Source: Chinchilla lanigera
Taxonomy: Eukaryota; Chordata; Mammalia; Rodentia; Chinchillidae
Length of the DNA stretch: 64,000 nt
Direction: 5' to 3'
Assembly (NCBI RefSeq): GCF_000276665.1
Contig: NW_004955425.1
Coordinates: 19,129,801 to 19,193,800, forward strand
The notes beneath the pieces were generated by a model. The model did no database searches and was not told the DNA's origin. It saw only the letters and a program-made list of their open reading frames with translations. Below are positions 12,901-25,120 of this stretch, one piece after another. The stretch's first letter is position 1, and every line of letters starts with the position of its first letter. Made by a program: the position numbers and the translations under genes.

Positions 12901-13599
12901 TCCTCTTGTAAATATTTGAAATCTTCAGCCTAAAATTTATTTCTCTATTCAATTTTAAATTTTTTTAATTTATTGTGATTTCTTTAATTATACTAGTATC
13001 TAACCTTCACTTTTCCATCTTGGCCACTAAAATGTAATTAGACACCCTGTCAAATGCATGTTGGTAAAATATATCATTGCTTGGAATGTGTAGGCTAGAT
13101 AACCTGTGGAAGGAAGATAAAAAGCAATGGAATTAAATAAATGTAGGGCAGATCTCTTCAGGGTCATGACTAAAAGCCTAAACACAGAAATAGGATAAAT
13201 CCAACAGATGAAGTCATGGATATATATATTGGTGTTGGGTGAGAAATACCTGGTTGTTAGTGCTGGATTTATAAAAGGACGTTGACATTGATAAGGAAAG
13301 CAATGGCAATCCTTTGGATGACCTTGTGTCAAGGGTGGGAATTAAGAAGGTAGAAATTTTAAAAAATCCATACAGGGTAAATTAGAAATTACAAAACACT
13401 GTCATGGAGATAAACTATGATAATAATAAGAGTCAGAAGTAATGAACATCTAGATTAAAATAATGAACATGAAAACAGAGAGCAAGATGTGAATTTTTGA
13501 CTAGTTATAGAGGATAATAAAGAAAGCTAATGCAAAAAGAAATTTCATGACCAAGAAATATCAAGGGGGAGAGGGAGAACAATTGTGAAGTATGAAAAA

Positions 13600-14098
13600 T
13601 AAAACTAGTTTATTTCCGAGCATTCTCAATTTGTAGGACCTTGACCATCAGCATCAGTACCAAGACCTTGTTAGAAAAGCAAATTCAGGTAATCTACTTT
13701 ACATTTACCAAATTTTCCAGCAGTTTTGTATTGAAAGATATTTAATGTTTACTGAAAGGAGAATCTGATTTGTACCATTGGAAACATCTGTTTTAGCTGT
13801 TAAATACACTCCAATCAAAGCTAATTTCAAGTCATCACTGACTAGGAGTTTGGAACAGCTGTACCCCACCAGCTCTGCAGACCCTCTACTTAGCCATGCC
13901 ACTGCTGTATGTGAATATGTAGCAGGCATCAGAAGCCCCTGATGACTTTACAGGGCACTGACAGGCTCATCCCAGAGCTCCTGATTCAGTGGGTCTGGAG
14001 GGATGGGTCTGGTTCTTGAATATTGCCATTTTGAGTTGTTCTAGTTGCTGCTGATACTTTGGGTATGGGGAATAAACTTGGAGAAGTACTGTTCTACA
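13600..14098. mobile_element. hAT-Charlie-type MER element with internal insertion
   Basis: The left part (13625-13685) has 'accatcagcatcagtacc' and 'cttgttagaaaagcaaattc'. The right part (13975-14098) has 'gctcctgattcagtgggtctgg' and ends 'ggagaagtactg', the usual hAT terminus. About 250-290 bp of unrelated sequence separates the two halves, which normally lie next to each other. Confidence 0.55.
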
Positions 14099-14439
14099 AG
14101 CACCAGTGCCATTTTATTAAAAATGAATTAGCATACAGAGTTATATTCACTGAAGCACTGGTGAATTGTGATTTATCTATCACATCTCTTTGTCTCTAAG
14201 ATGCAGAAAACTGTTTTCAGTTTTCATATTACTTGAAGATGCAAGGAGCCAGTGTTAAAGATTCCTTTCTTGAAAAGTGATTCTGCAGTTTTCCACTATG
14301 CCACAGCATAATATTTTTTATAATTACATCTCTGTTTCTTCTTGTGGGTTTTTCCTCCTGTGTCGTTAGGTAAATCATGGAATAGCCCATGAATCTAGCT
14401 TTCCTTCTTTTCTCTTTGGAATGTTAAATCTTCCTGTTA

Positions 14440-14879
14440 TGTTATATGTATGGTTCATATCCAGCTGTACCCTCAAAGCCTCATGATCTCATAGGTGAGG
14501 CTTTTCAGAGGTGGGTGAATCTAGGGTATATGAGCATGGATTGTGGGTACATGATAACTAAATCAGTCCACTGATTGGATTAGCATAGCTCTGGGTATGG
14601 CTGAAGACAGAAGACCCACCTTAGGTGTGAGTGGCACCAGCCAGTACTCCATAGCCTGAATGGAGTAAAGAGGGAAGTGCAGGAAAATTGCTGCTGCTCC
14701 CTGTCTGCCCTGCTATGGACTCTTTCTCCTCAGTGATAACCTCTGCCATGCTTTCCTGCTTTGGAGACAGCTGACTATGGACTGAAACCTCCATGAACTG
14801 TGAGATAATATAAGCCTTTCCTCCTTTAAATTGTAGATGTTGGATATTATGTCTCTCTAAAAAATAACTAAGACATACA
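14440..14879 (+). mobile_element. MaLR-like solo LTR, plus strand
   Basis: Opens TGTTATATGTATGGTTCATAT and closes 'aactaagacataca'. The 3' part has 'ggactgaaacctccatgaa', 'gtgagataatataagcc' and 'cctcctttaaattg', the usual end of MaLR-type LTRs. It shares head and tail with the LTRs at 27228 and 38984. No internal retroviral sequence is attached. Confidence 0.65.
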
Positions 14880-15305
14880 ATTCCACTAAATAGTTTTAAA
14901 TATCTATAGATTGATGGCTCTGAATTTTTCTGCCTCAATATCTTCTCACAACTTCACAGCAGAAATCTCTCTGTCATTTTATGTTTCCAAGTGATATTTC
15001 AATCTAGTAGTGCCTAAATATAGCTTACTATCCACACCCCAAATCATTTGTCCTCAACCTTTCCTTTTCAAGTAAATGGCACCCATATTCATTCTGATGG
15101 TCAGAAGTTGAACTTCAAAATCAATACCTGATCATTTTCTTTGCTCTCTTATTAATATCTACCACCACCATCATACTTATTTCTAAAACATAATGAATGA
15201 AATATCCCTCTAAAATGTGGCTCTGTCTGGTTTGATCCCTACCTTCATCTTCCCAGCCCTATACCTCTTCTCTCAAATGTGTCAAGTTCTTTCACATTGG
15301 GGTGC

Positions 15306-15765
15306 TTTTTTAAAAACTGTTTTTATTTTAAAGAGAACAAAAACTTAAAAAAACAATAAAAAGATACAGAATTTCAAATCAAGATAATAGGAAAATAACA
15401 ATGGTTGTTTTATTGCGAATGGTTATCTTCAAAAGAGTTTTTCAGTGTACCAGATATAGACATGCAAAATTGATCGAACAATCAAGCCTTAACGGTTCCT
15501 TTCAAGTGCCTGTACTTACTTTTCTCGGTCTGGAAAGTTCTAGCACAGATTTCACATGGTTTGTTCTTTCTCACTGAAAAACTGTCAATTCATACATCAC
15601 CCTTGATATCAAGATATTTTTTTCCACAGTCTTTTTCTATCCCACAGTTTATCCAAATTTCCTTATAGAGTGACATGTAGAATGAAGGGTAATAGTATTT
15701 CCTAGAAAATCGTACTGCCCAAGTTTGAATCAAGGCTCCCCAGAGTCTTCCTTCTTTGAATTAAG
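15306..15765 (-). pseudogene. Decayed zinc-finger-like retropseudogene relic
   Basis: On the minus strand a single frame from about 15765 to the TGA at 15482-15484 carries only one internal stop. It ends with a C2H2-like motif, CEICARTFQ then SKYRHLKG (first Cys codon at 15554-15556); the second histidine is missing or altered. Behind the stop lies an AT-rich 3'-UTR-like stretch with an AATAAA signal (15322-15327 on minus), then a short A-rich run on minus. That is the layout of a processed pseudogene, but the tail is weak and no target-site duplication was seen. The parent gene is not recognised. Chance cannot be excluded. Confidence 0.35.
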
Positions 15766-16710
15766 CAAGTTAAATGACTCTTGTGAAGGTCTACTTCTTT
15801 TCTTTAAGACCGTATAAGTACGATCCTATTCCAAGTCAGTTTATTATGAACAACTGAATTCACAAGTAAAAATATCTGTCAGTGTATCTGCTTCATATAA
15901 GAACTATATACTGTTAGCTATCATTATACAAAATTATCCTGTTTGAATAATTCATCCAAGTGGTGTAGTAACAGGTCCCAACCCATAGATCTTCCTAGAA
16001 ACTGCAATTTTAATAATTATGAACAGCTGGGAAATCTATGTGATTCCAGATTCCATCTAAGAGGTTCTAGCACCAAAATAGTGTAAAAATTCAAGAATAG
16101 ACACTTTGAAGAGACTAAGAACAGCTTCAGGAATTGTGGCATAGAAGAATATAATAAATGAAATATAAAATTCACCAAAAAACTTCAACAAGCAATCAAT
16201 CAAAAGAAAAAATCAGTGAATTCAAAGATCAATTATTTGAAATTATCTATTTGAAAACTGTCCAATAGAAAGAGTGAAGAAACCTTACAGGACCTTTGGA
16301 ATACAGTGTTATCAAGCAAAGCAGCACTTGCATTGTGAACATCACAGAAGGACCAGGAAAGAGAAAGAATAAGCAGCCATATTTAAAGAAAATTTAAAGA
16401 CAATGTCCCAATCTGTGGAGGTGAATAGACATTCAGATTCTTTAATCCCAAAGAACTTGCAAGAGATTGAATATAAAGATATCCTTGCTAAGACACATTA
16501 TAACAAAAAATCAATGATAAATAGAATTTTGAATGCAGTAAGAGAAAACTGACTCATCACATACAAGGAAACCTCAATAAGGGTATCAATAGATTTTTCA
16601 ACAGAAACTTTGAAGGTCAGGTGAGAAAATGATAAAACACTTAACATGAAGAAAAATAAAACTACTAACGATTTCATCAGCCAAAGATTTCCTTCAGAAA
16701 TGGAGGGGAA

Positions 16711-16831
16711 GGGGGCTGGGGATTTAGCTCAGCGGCATAGCGCCTGCCTGGCAAGCACAAGGTCGTGAGTTCGATTCCTGGTACCGGAAAAAAACCCAAA
16801 AAACAAAAAAAAAAAAAAAAAAAAAAAAAAA
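16711..16831 (+). mobile_element. Young ID SINE, plus strand, perfect 15-bp TSD
   Basis: The tRNA-like unit 'gggctggggatttagctcag' with a B-box-like 'gagttcgattcc' is followed by an A tail of about 30. A perfect 15-bp duplication, agaaatggaggggaa, flanks it at 16696-16710 and 16832-16846. That is a young, intact pol III-type SINE. It sits inside ancient L1 ORF1 DNA. The 71-residue minus-strand frame across it is a by-product. Confidence 0.95.
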
Positions 16832-17399
16832 AGAAATGGAGGGGAAATAAAAACTTCCTAAGATAAATAAAAGCAGTAATGTTTATCACCATGCCTTCTA
16901 AGAAAGTTTATGGGAGTTTTTAAAATTTAAATGAAAAGTAACTAAGTGGAACATGAAAATGCATAAAGGATAAAACTCAATGGTAAAGTTCTGTATGCAG
17001 TCAAACTCAGAACATACTAATATTATAATGATGGTGCATGAATTATTTTAACATTAATATAAGAATCACAAAAAAGGACTAAAATAGCTACAGCTAGAAT
17101 AATTTGTTAATTGGATATATTATACACAAAATAAGTAAATTGTGGCATTAATAACATGACATATTGGGGTCGTTTAAAGTATAGAATTTTTGTACACAAT
17201 CACAGTCAAGGTGCTTCCAGCTAAAAATACACTCTTATAACTACAAGACATTTTACATAACCACATGTGATGCATACCAAAAACTCTGTAGTAAGTATAA
17301 AAGAAAAGGCAGAATCAAAATATACCAGTATGATGGAGACCACTATGAAGTGGCTCTGAGTAGAATTTAATATTAACCGATTGGCTTTCCATGTTTACT

Positions 17400-17919
17400 T
17401 GTGAGAGGTCCAAATTCTAGGCACCTTATCTGAAGATAGGCAGTGAACTCATAGTAAGTGAACCTCGGTGAGTCACTGATCACCCTGAGGCCTGTATTGG
17501 CCTGTGAAGCTGTGATGCCTCTAAGCAAAAGATAAGGCCACAGCTAAAGATGTCTGGCTCCAATTCCAATTAACTACAGGGAGAGAGCAGCTTCAGGCTC
17601 CATACTCCTACAATAAATGCCAACCTAAAGATAAGGTAGTTCTCCTGATTGACATAATTTACTACTTGGGAAAACATTTCCTAAAGTCCTACTAGATTCC
17701 TGGGTTTTCTTGAGTATCCTCCTCCTTTGTTTGTAAACCTAATAAATATGGGCTGCCTAGAAAAGTCTTTGTCTTAACCCAGAGAATCTTGAATTCTATA
17801 AGCAAGTTGGATCCTCCTGGAGCCCTAAAATCATTTCAACTGTGTCGTTTGTTTGGGCTTTCTCCATCCACTAGTGTAGAGGATTTTGGGCCTGATCAGC
17901 CTACAATAACTAAGGGTCA
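17400..17919 (+). mobile_element. Solo LTR of an endogenous retrovirus, 520 bp
   Basis: Starts TG and ends CA. It has an AATAAA signal at 17741-17746 followed by a downstream stretch. The flanks are tttact (17394-17399) and ttaact (17920-17925), a 6-bp target duplication with one mismatch. It interrupts an ancient L1 exactly between ORF1 and ORF2, with L1 sequence on both sides. Family not named. No internal gag/pol sequence is present, so it is a recombined solo LTR. Confidence 0.65.
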
Positions 17920-18179
17920 TTAACTAAATACCACTACAGAAAATTATCTAATTACAAAGGAAGACAGCTGGAGAGGAAAAAAGGAACAAAGGAGATATAA
18001 AAGAGTATGGGAACAATTAACAACATGTCAATAGTGAGTCTTCTATTATCAGCAACTATTTTAAATGTAAGTAGATTAAATAATCCCAATCAAAATCTGT
18101 ATTTTAACAAGATTTAAAAAGAAATACACAAAATCCAGCCATTTGCTGTCACAGTAACCTAACTTTAACCTTAAGTACA

Positions 18180-18236
18180 CACAGAGGCTGAAAAATGCCT
18201 ATAGTTAATAATATTGCATACTTAAAATTTATTAAG

Positions 18237-18289
<53 letters not shown>

Positions 18290-18610
18290 GTTTTTCTCCA
18301 GTACCGGGAACCGAACTCACGACCTTGCGCTTGCCAGGCAGGCGCTTTTGCCGCTGAGCTAAATCCCCAGCCCCTTATTAAGTGATTTGATCTTATTTTC
18401 TTATCACATGTACATAATGATAATAGAGGTGGGAGAAAACAAACCCAGAGTGGGAGGAAGGTAATAATACAACTGTGGAATTGAAAGTGCGGATGGTTTC
18501 ACAGGTGTATTCTTATCTCCAAACTCACTTTACTGTATAAATTAAATTTGTGCACTTTATTATGTGTATAATACCTCTTTATGGTGGTTTTAAATTTTAA
18601 AAAATTATTT
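18180..18610 (+). mobile_element. Old L1 3'-end fragment, plus strand
   Basis: Text such as 'ctatagttaataatattgcat' and, after the ID, 'ttgtgcactttattatgtgtataatacctct' follows the 3' end of old L1 (L1M) elements. It may be a separate element from the ORF1/ORF2 piece just upstream. An ID sits inside it at 18243-18374. Confidence 0.5.
18243..18374 (-). mobile_element. Young ID SINE, minus strand, with about 48-bp T run on plus
   Basis: Reverse complement of the ID unit: 'gtaccgggaaccgaactcac', 'cttgccaggcaggcgctttt', 'gctgagctaaatccccagcc'. The tail is an unbroken T run at about 18241-18288. The duplication ttattaagtgattt flanks it at 18229-18242 and 18375-18388. The long uninterrupted tail indicates a recent insertion. 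Confidence 0.95.
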
Positions 18611-20029
18611 GATTTCCTTACTTATTGTTTATCACTCTCAAGATGCAAGCTTCCTAAACCCTTGTATGGTGGTATTGTATTCAGTATATCATTCTCATTA
18701 GCTAGAAAAGGGCCTGCTGCCAGGCTTATACACAAAAAAACTGCGCAAATAATGGATGGATATCTGCGTTAAGTGGATGACTCTCAAAAATCAGTACCTA
18801 GAGGCCAATGTGCAAGTTGAAAATCTCATGTCTATCAAAGTAACCTGTCTAGAAATTACTTGTTAGGAAATCTCTTCATATTTTACAAACCACTGCAAAA
18901 ATTTACCTCAATTGTACTTTTGTTTAGATTGGCTTCCAAGTAGTTGCTCTTGAATTTCATGATTTATAGGAAACATCTGGCAGATGCTCAAAATAGTATT
19001 ATTACATATTGGCAGTTGACAGTGCATTCAGCAGTGAGAGGCAAGTCTCACAGGAAGATGGCAGTTACATCTATATTAATTTACCAACAAACTTTACTTA
19101 ATAAGCATTTTCCTCCCAATCTATAAACAAATGTTTCTATTTGGCTAAGTGCACAGTCATAAATTCTTCTGAGAATGCAGACAGGCAGTTCTACACTCAG
19201 AATCCATGAGATCCTTTAAATTTCTGACTGTGCTTCCTAGATTTCCTCAAACTAATCTGCTTTCTTTTCCCAAGGGCCCACTCGCAGAATGGCATGAAAG
19301 CAACCTTCAGAAAAACACTGTTCCTTAATGTACTTTTCCTTAATACACAATATATTACTTGGAAAATGTAATAATACCTAGAGTAAATTATTGGATTTTT
19401 TAGCAAGAATAAAGAAGAAACCTAAACAGCAATCCAATGCTCCCCCACATTAAGGTTCTCAATACTAGCAGCAGGCACTCCCCCTAGCACCATGGGAAGA
19501 AGTGATTTCAACTTGTTTTAGAAATGATTTTGAAGGTTTTAAAGCAAACATTTAACAGTTGATCAGTTTCTCCCAGATTGACATTCTTCCAGTTTACTCA
19601 CTAAAATCATTTTTCTGGCCTCCACCTTTCAACAACACCTTTAAATACCTTTGCCATGACCAACAGGAATATTCAGTAGCACTCACATGTGAAAGAAATT
19701 AAATATACATTCCTTTCAGCCCCTATGTTAGCTAAGAATGAAGGCAAAGGCTTTGAGAAATGTTGGTTTCTTATTTAATACTTCATCTGGACATAAAAGC
19801 TCACCATCTTAAAAAAAATTATTTGAAATAGTACTGTCATAGTTGATAGAGAAATAAATAATAAAAACAAAATAGAATGTTGTAACTTTTATAAACTTTA
19901 GGTTAATGCAATTACTAAACCTAAAATTTAGTCTGAACAGCTCTATGAAATGAACTCATTAATGTGCATAATTTATTTAACAGACAAAAATCCACTGTAG
20001 GGGGTTTTTCATTAATTAAGCTTGCTGAT
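18611..20029. other. Unassigned intron
   Basis: AT-rich sequence without a recognisable repeat or coding signature. Short frames near 18944-19126 and 19197-19406 show no family motifs. Confidence 0.4.
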
Positions 20030-21861
20030 ACATTTCAGATCTATGCAATGATCACAGTCATCATAGGGAAACTGTACCTGTACGTGATATACCATGATTC
20101 TTTTCCCCTCATTCCCCTCACATCCATTCAACTTCTCTTATCCTCATTTACAAAACCTTTTTTCAATTTTTACTTCTTTTCTCTTATTTTTCTTTTCCCT
20201 TCTTTCCTTTCCCCCTTCCCCTCCCCAGTTCCCCTTCCCATTTGAACATTTTCTTCCTCTTTTACAATGTCCATTATACACTTTGGTCCTTATTTACACT
20301 TTCATTTTCTCACACCAAAGAAACAATGTGATATTTATATATGTGTGTCCTATGTATTTCACTTAAGAGTGTTGTCCCAAGGTGCATCCATTTACCTAGA
20401 AATGTCTCAAGTTTATCCTTCTTTGTGACTGGGTATTACTCCACTGTATTAAAAAAAAAAGCAACAACATTTTTATCCATTTATTGGTTAGTGGGCATTT
20501 GGGCTGGTTACATGATGTAGCTAGTACAAACAGTGCTGATATAAACATGGGTGGGCATATATTATTTTAATTTTTTTAGGAAGATACTAAGAGTGGGAAT
20601 AGCTGGCTCAAGTGGAACCTCTAATTTTAGCTTTCAGAGAACTGTCCACACCAATTTCCATAGTGGTTGCACCAATATACACTCCTACCAACAATGCACA
20701 AAAGTTCCTCTACCCCACTGCCCACCAGCATTTGTTATTTGTTGATGTCTTGATGATAGCCCTGTTTTCTGGAGTGAGATGAAATCTCAGATTCAATTAG
20801 CATCTCTCAAATGACCAGTGATGTTGAAAATTTTTTCATATATTTATTTTTCTGCATCTGAGATGTGCATTCATTTCAAATGCCCATTTTTTGACTAAGT
20901 CTATAATTTGAGGGTTTTTTTTAAGTTCTGTATATATTCTAGATATTAGTGCTTTGAGAAGAGCTGACAAACTTTTCCCCACTCTGTGGATTGTCCCTTC
21001 GTTCTGCTGATGATTTCTCTTACTGTGCAAAACCTTTTCAATAAGATGAGATCTCAGCTGTTGCTTCTTTGTAATACTTTCTGTGTGAAGGGTTTTGTTC
21101 ATAAAGTCTGCCTACCCTGATGTCTTCAGGAGTTCTATCTAATCTCTCTTCTACCAGATTTAGTGTTTCTATTTTAATAGTTGATCCATTTTGATTTTAG
21201 TTAAGTGCATAGTGAGAGACATAGATCTAGTTTTAGTCTTCAGCATGTGGAAAGCCAGGTTTTCCCACATCATTTATTAAAGAGGCTATCCTTCTTCCAG
21301 GGAAGGTGTTTGGCCTCTTCTTCAAAAATACAGTGGCTAGGAGTGTTTTGGAGTTGTTTCTGCATTTCCTAACCTGTTCCAGTAATCCTCAGGTCTATTT
21401 CTTTGCCAGTATCATGCTGTTTTTATCACAGTAGTTTTGTAGTATAATTTCAAGTCAGGGATTGTGATGTCCCCTGCCTTGCTTTTGTTGCCCAAAATTG
21501 TTTTGGCTATTGTATGTCTCTTTTGGTTCCAAATGAATCTGAAGATTGTTTTCTCAAATTCTGTGAGGTATGTTATTTCTATTTTCATGAGGATTGCATT
21601 AAATCTATATAACAATTTTGGAAGTGTGGCCTTTTTCACTGTTCATTCTTCCTACCCACAAACAAGGGGTAGATTTCCATTAAGTGATATTTCCTTTGAT
21701 CTCCTTTTTCACAGTATTGTAATTTTTGATGTAGAAAATTCAGAGTACTGCAGTTTCTTAGTACTGTAATTTTTGCTTTTACTTATTTTGTTGGACTGAT
21801 TCCTAAGTACTTCCTTTTTTCAGTGCTATTGTAAACCATGTTTCCCTAATTTTTCTGTAAT

Positions 21862-21975
21862 TTTTTGTTGTTTTGTTTTTTGTTTTGTTTGTTTGTTTTC
21901 CGGTACTGGTAATCAAACTTCCGACGTTGCACTTGCCAGGCAGGCACTGTACCGCTGAGCTAAATCCCCAGCCCC
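21862..21975 (-). mobile_element. ID SINE in L1 ORF2, minus strand
   Basis: Reverse complement of ID: 'cggtactggtaatcaaactt', 'cttgccaggcaggcactgta' and 'gctgagctaaatccccagcc'. A T/G-rich tail precedes it on plus. Imperfect duplicates may be 'tctgtaattttt' and 'tcagtaagtttt'. It interrupts the L1 reading frames. Confidence 0.88.
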
Positions 21976-23902
21976 TTGTCAGTAAGTTTTTTATTTGTGT
22001 ACAGGAATGCTATTGATTTTTGAGTGTTGACTTTGTATCCAGCTATGCAACTGAATTTGGTCTTAAATTCAGAAGTTTATGGTAGAGTTTCTGGGATCTT
22101 CTATTAGAGTATCACATCATTGGCAAATCCTGATAATTTAACTCTTTCGTTCCTATTATATGTTTCTCTTGTGTAATTTCTCAGGTTAATGCTTCCATAA
22201 CTGTATTGAATAGGAATGGTGATAGTGGACACCATTGTCTTGTTCCTAATTTTACAGAGAAAGCTTTCAGTTCCTGACAAATTATTATACTGTTGACTAT
22301 TTCTTTGCCACAGGTGGCTTTTATCAAATTGAGATAAAGACCCCCTATTCCAATCTCCTGTAAGGTTTTCATCATGAATAGATGTTAAGCTTGTCAAATG
22401 CTTTGTCTCCATCTAGTGAGATGATCATGTGATTTTTGTCCTCGACTCCTTTGATATAATATATTGCATTCATTGATTTGTGAATGTTGGACAATCATGG
22501 AATGAATGCTACCTGGTCATGGTATATAATCTTCATGATGACTTGCTGCATTCTATTTTCTAGTAATTTATTGAGGATTTTTGCAGCTATATTCATTAGA
22601 CAGATTGGGTTGTAGTTATCTATTTTTATTGCATCAGTATCTGGTTTGGGTATGAGAGTACTACTTACTTTCAGGAATGACTTTGGGAGTATTGATTCCT
22701 TTCAGTTTTACTATAGAGTTTGAGGATTAATGCCATTATATCTTCTCTAAATTTATTTTCAAATTCAGCAGTGAATCCATCAGGACCTGGGCTTTTCTTT
22801 GTTGGTAGGTTTTTAATTCCATCTTCAATTTCATTAACTGACATTGAATTACTTATATCTTCTTGATTCACCTTTGGTAATTTATATGTATCTAGGAATC
22901 TATCCTTTTCTTTTGCATTTTCCATCTTATTTGAATACAGATTCTTAAAGAAGGTGTTGATGATCTACTGGATTTCTGCAAGATCTGTTGTGGATTTTCC
23001 CTTTTCATTTTTAACTGAATAGAGAGTTTTATTTCCTTTTTTGATAAGGTTTACTAGGGGTTTGTCCATTTTTTCAATCTTTCAAAAACCAACTCTTCAA
23101 TTCATTGATTCTTTGTTTTGTTTTCTCAGCATCAATTGCATTAATTTCTGCTCTGATCTTTATAATTTCTTCCTTCATATGAATTTCAGGTTTGCCTTGT
23201 TCTTTTTGTGGAAGCTTGAGTTTCAACATTAGGTTATTCATTTGTTCTCATGCTCTTTTCCTGATTCAGTGCTATAAATTTCCATCGTAGGACTGCTTTC
23301 ATTGCATCCCCTAAGTTCCAGTATGTTTGATGGGCATTATAGTTAATTGTAGAAAATGTCTTATGTTTTCTCTAATTTCATCTGTGACCCATTGATAGTT
23401 CAGGAGGTTGTTATTTAATTTCCATATGTTTATGGAGTTTTTTTCTGCTTTTTTTTGCCATTGATTGACAATTTCATTACACTATGATATGATAATCTAT
23501 GTGGGATAATTTAAATTCCTTTGCCTTTACTTAGGCATGTTTTCTCAACTAGTATGTGGTCTATTCTGGAGAATGTTTCACATGTAGCTGAGAATGTGTA
23601 CTCTGATGTTGTGGGGTAGGGCACTCTTAGACATCTATCAGGTCCAGTGTTTTTACACATTTAGGTCAGTTCTGATATTTCTTTACTGACATTTTGTCTA
23701 GTTTGATCTGTCTATTTGTGACAATCAAATTGTGGTCCACAGTTACAATTTTGTTAGTGCTTATTTGATTTTTCACATCCAGTAATATTAGTTTTATGTA
23801 GTTGGGTGAATTGGTATTTTAGGAGCACATTTATTTGATTGTTATCTCTTCCTCTTGGAGTTTTCCCATAACAAGCATATAGTGACCTTCTTTGTCTCTC
23901 TT

Positions 23903-23990
23903 AATTTTTAAATTTTTGTGCCAGGAATCAAACTCAGGACCTTGTACATGCCAAGCAGTTGCTTGTGCTGCTGAGCTATATCCCCATGCC
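23903..23990 (-). mobile_element. Older ID SINE in L1, minus strand
   Basis: A diverged reverse-complement ID: 'gccaggaatcaaactcagga', 'ccaagcagttgcttgtgctg', 'ctgagctatatcccc'. The flanks 'tctttgtctctctt' and 'tctttatctttctt' (about 23889-23902 and 23993-24006) are a diverged duplication. More substitutions than the other IDs suggests an older insertion. Confidence 0.8.
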
Positions 23991-24199
23991 ATTCTTTATC
24001 TTTCTTGATCAGTCTTGGCTTGAAGTTCACTTAGTCTGCAAATACAATAGATATCCCTGTTTTTTCCAAGTTCCTGTTGCATGAGGTATTGTTTTCCATC
24101 CTTTGACTTATAGTCTATGAATTGTTTTTTGAGTTGTGTTTCTTATATGTAACATATTGTTGGCTCTTGTTTATTGATTCATCCTGCCAGTCTGCCTCT

Positions 24200-25120
24200 T
24201 TTAATTGATGATTTGAGATCATTTATATTTGTCATTATAACATATGTATTGGCTTATCCTTGTTATATTATTTTCCTTGGTTGGTTCTATTTTTCTCCTC
24301 TGTTTAATGGACTGCCTTGCTGGGTAGATGCATTCCAATGGTGCTCTTGGAATTATATTTCTTCATTTCTTTTTTGTCACAGAAGTATCTAATTTCTCCA
24401 TTGATTTTAAAAGATAATTTACAGGTTACATTGGTCTGGGTTGGAGGTTGCTTTCTTTCAGGACTTGAAATATTTCACTCCAAGCGGTCCTTGACTTGAA
24501 GTTTGTCTTGAGAAGCCTGCTGTGATTCTGATGGGGTGTCCTCTATAGGTGATTTGTTTTTATTCTCTAGCAGTTTTTATTACTTTGCTCTTGTGCTGAA
24601 TTTCTGGAATGTTGGTTATTACATGACTTGATATAGATTTATTTTGCATTCTATATGCCTCAATTATTTATGTGTGAAATTCTTTTTCCCTGATGTGGAA
24701 GTTTTATGCCATTACTTCTGTGAACAGGTTTTTTTACGTTGTTTGCACTGTCTCCTGCTTTCATTGACTCTGATCAATCTTATGTTCTTCTTTGCATCAT
24801 CTTGCAGCTGTTGGATTAATTTTTCATAGGCCCTAGCTATTTATAAGAAATATTTCATTTTGTCATCAATAACTGCAATCTTGTCTTCTAGATCTGATAT
24901 TCTGTTCTCATCTTAGTTAATTTGGCTTCATACACTTTCAGGGGAATTTTTAATCTCCTGAATATCTGTTTGACTCTATTCCATGGATTCCATTACTTTC
25001 CTATGTTGGGCATTCATAGTTTCCATCATTTTCCTAAGCTCCTCTATATTTTTTTACCTGTGTCAACTCTAGATTCACTGACAAAGTCCTTCAATATGAT
25101 TGTCATCTTGTTTTTTACGT
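24200..25120 (-). pseudogene. Broken L1 ORF1
   Basis: Position (upstream of ORF2) and text match antisense L1 ORF1. It includes a stretch corresponding to the coiled coil near 24860-25120 and the C-terminal part near 24410-24620 ('gatgggg..', 'ctgaatttctggaatgttgg'). No intact frame remains. Call rests on remembered consensus and order. Confidence 0.5.

Larger units (their letters stand above)
16080..18180 (+). mobile_element. Ancient L1 (L1M/HAL1-like): ORF1 3' part and start of ORF2
   Basis: The text tracks old L1 ORF1: 'gacattcagattctttaatccc', 'taagacacattataac', 'tcaacagaaactttgaagg', and 'ccttcagaaatggaggggaa'. After the LTR it resumes as the ORF2 start: 'ggagaggaaaaaaggaacaa' and 'ttttaaatgtaagtagatta', which corresponds to the LNVNGLN start of the endonuclease. 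It is heavily mutated with no usable frame. It is split by an ID (16711-16831) and a solo LTR (17400-17919). Confidence 0.7.
20400..24200 (-). pseudogene. Broken L1 ORF2 (endonuclease/reverse transcriptase)
   Basis: Fragments in minus frames: NLPTKKSPGPDGFTAEF (about 22780) is the start of the RT domain. QEIGIGGLYLNLIKA and RQWCPLSPFLFNTVME (about 22190-22370) are internal RT, while [19 protein letters not shown] and [15 protein letters not shown] (about 21410-21560) are the C-terminal part. The fragments lie in different frames with stops between. Two IDs interrupt it. Confidence 0.8.

Noticed and set aside
16711..16790. tRNA-gene-like sequence (also in the other IDs)
   Set aside because: The tRNA-like boxes belong to ID SINEs: poly-A tails and target-site duplications are present, so these are not tRNA genes.
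16677..16892. 71-codon minus frame with a run of Phe
   Set aside because: It is the ID and its poly-A tail read in reverse.
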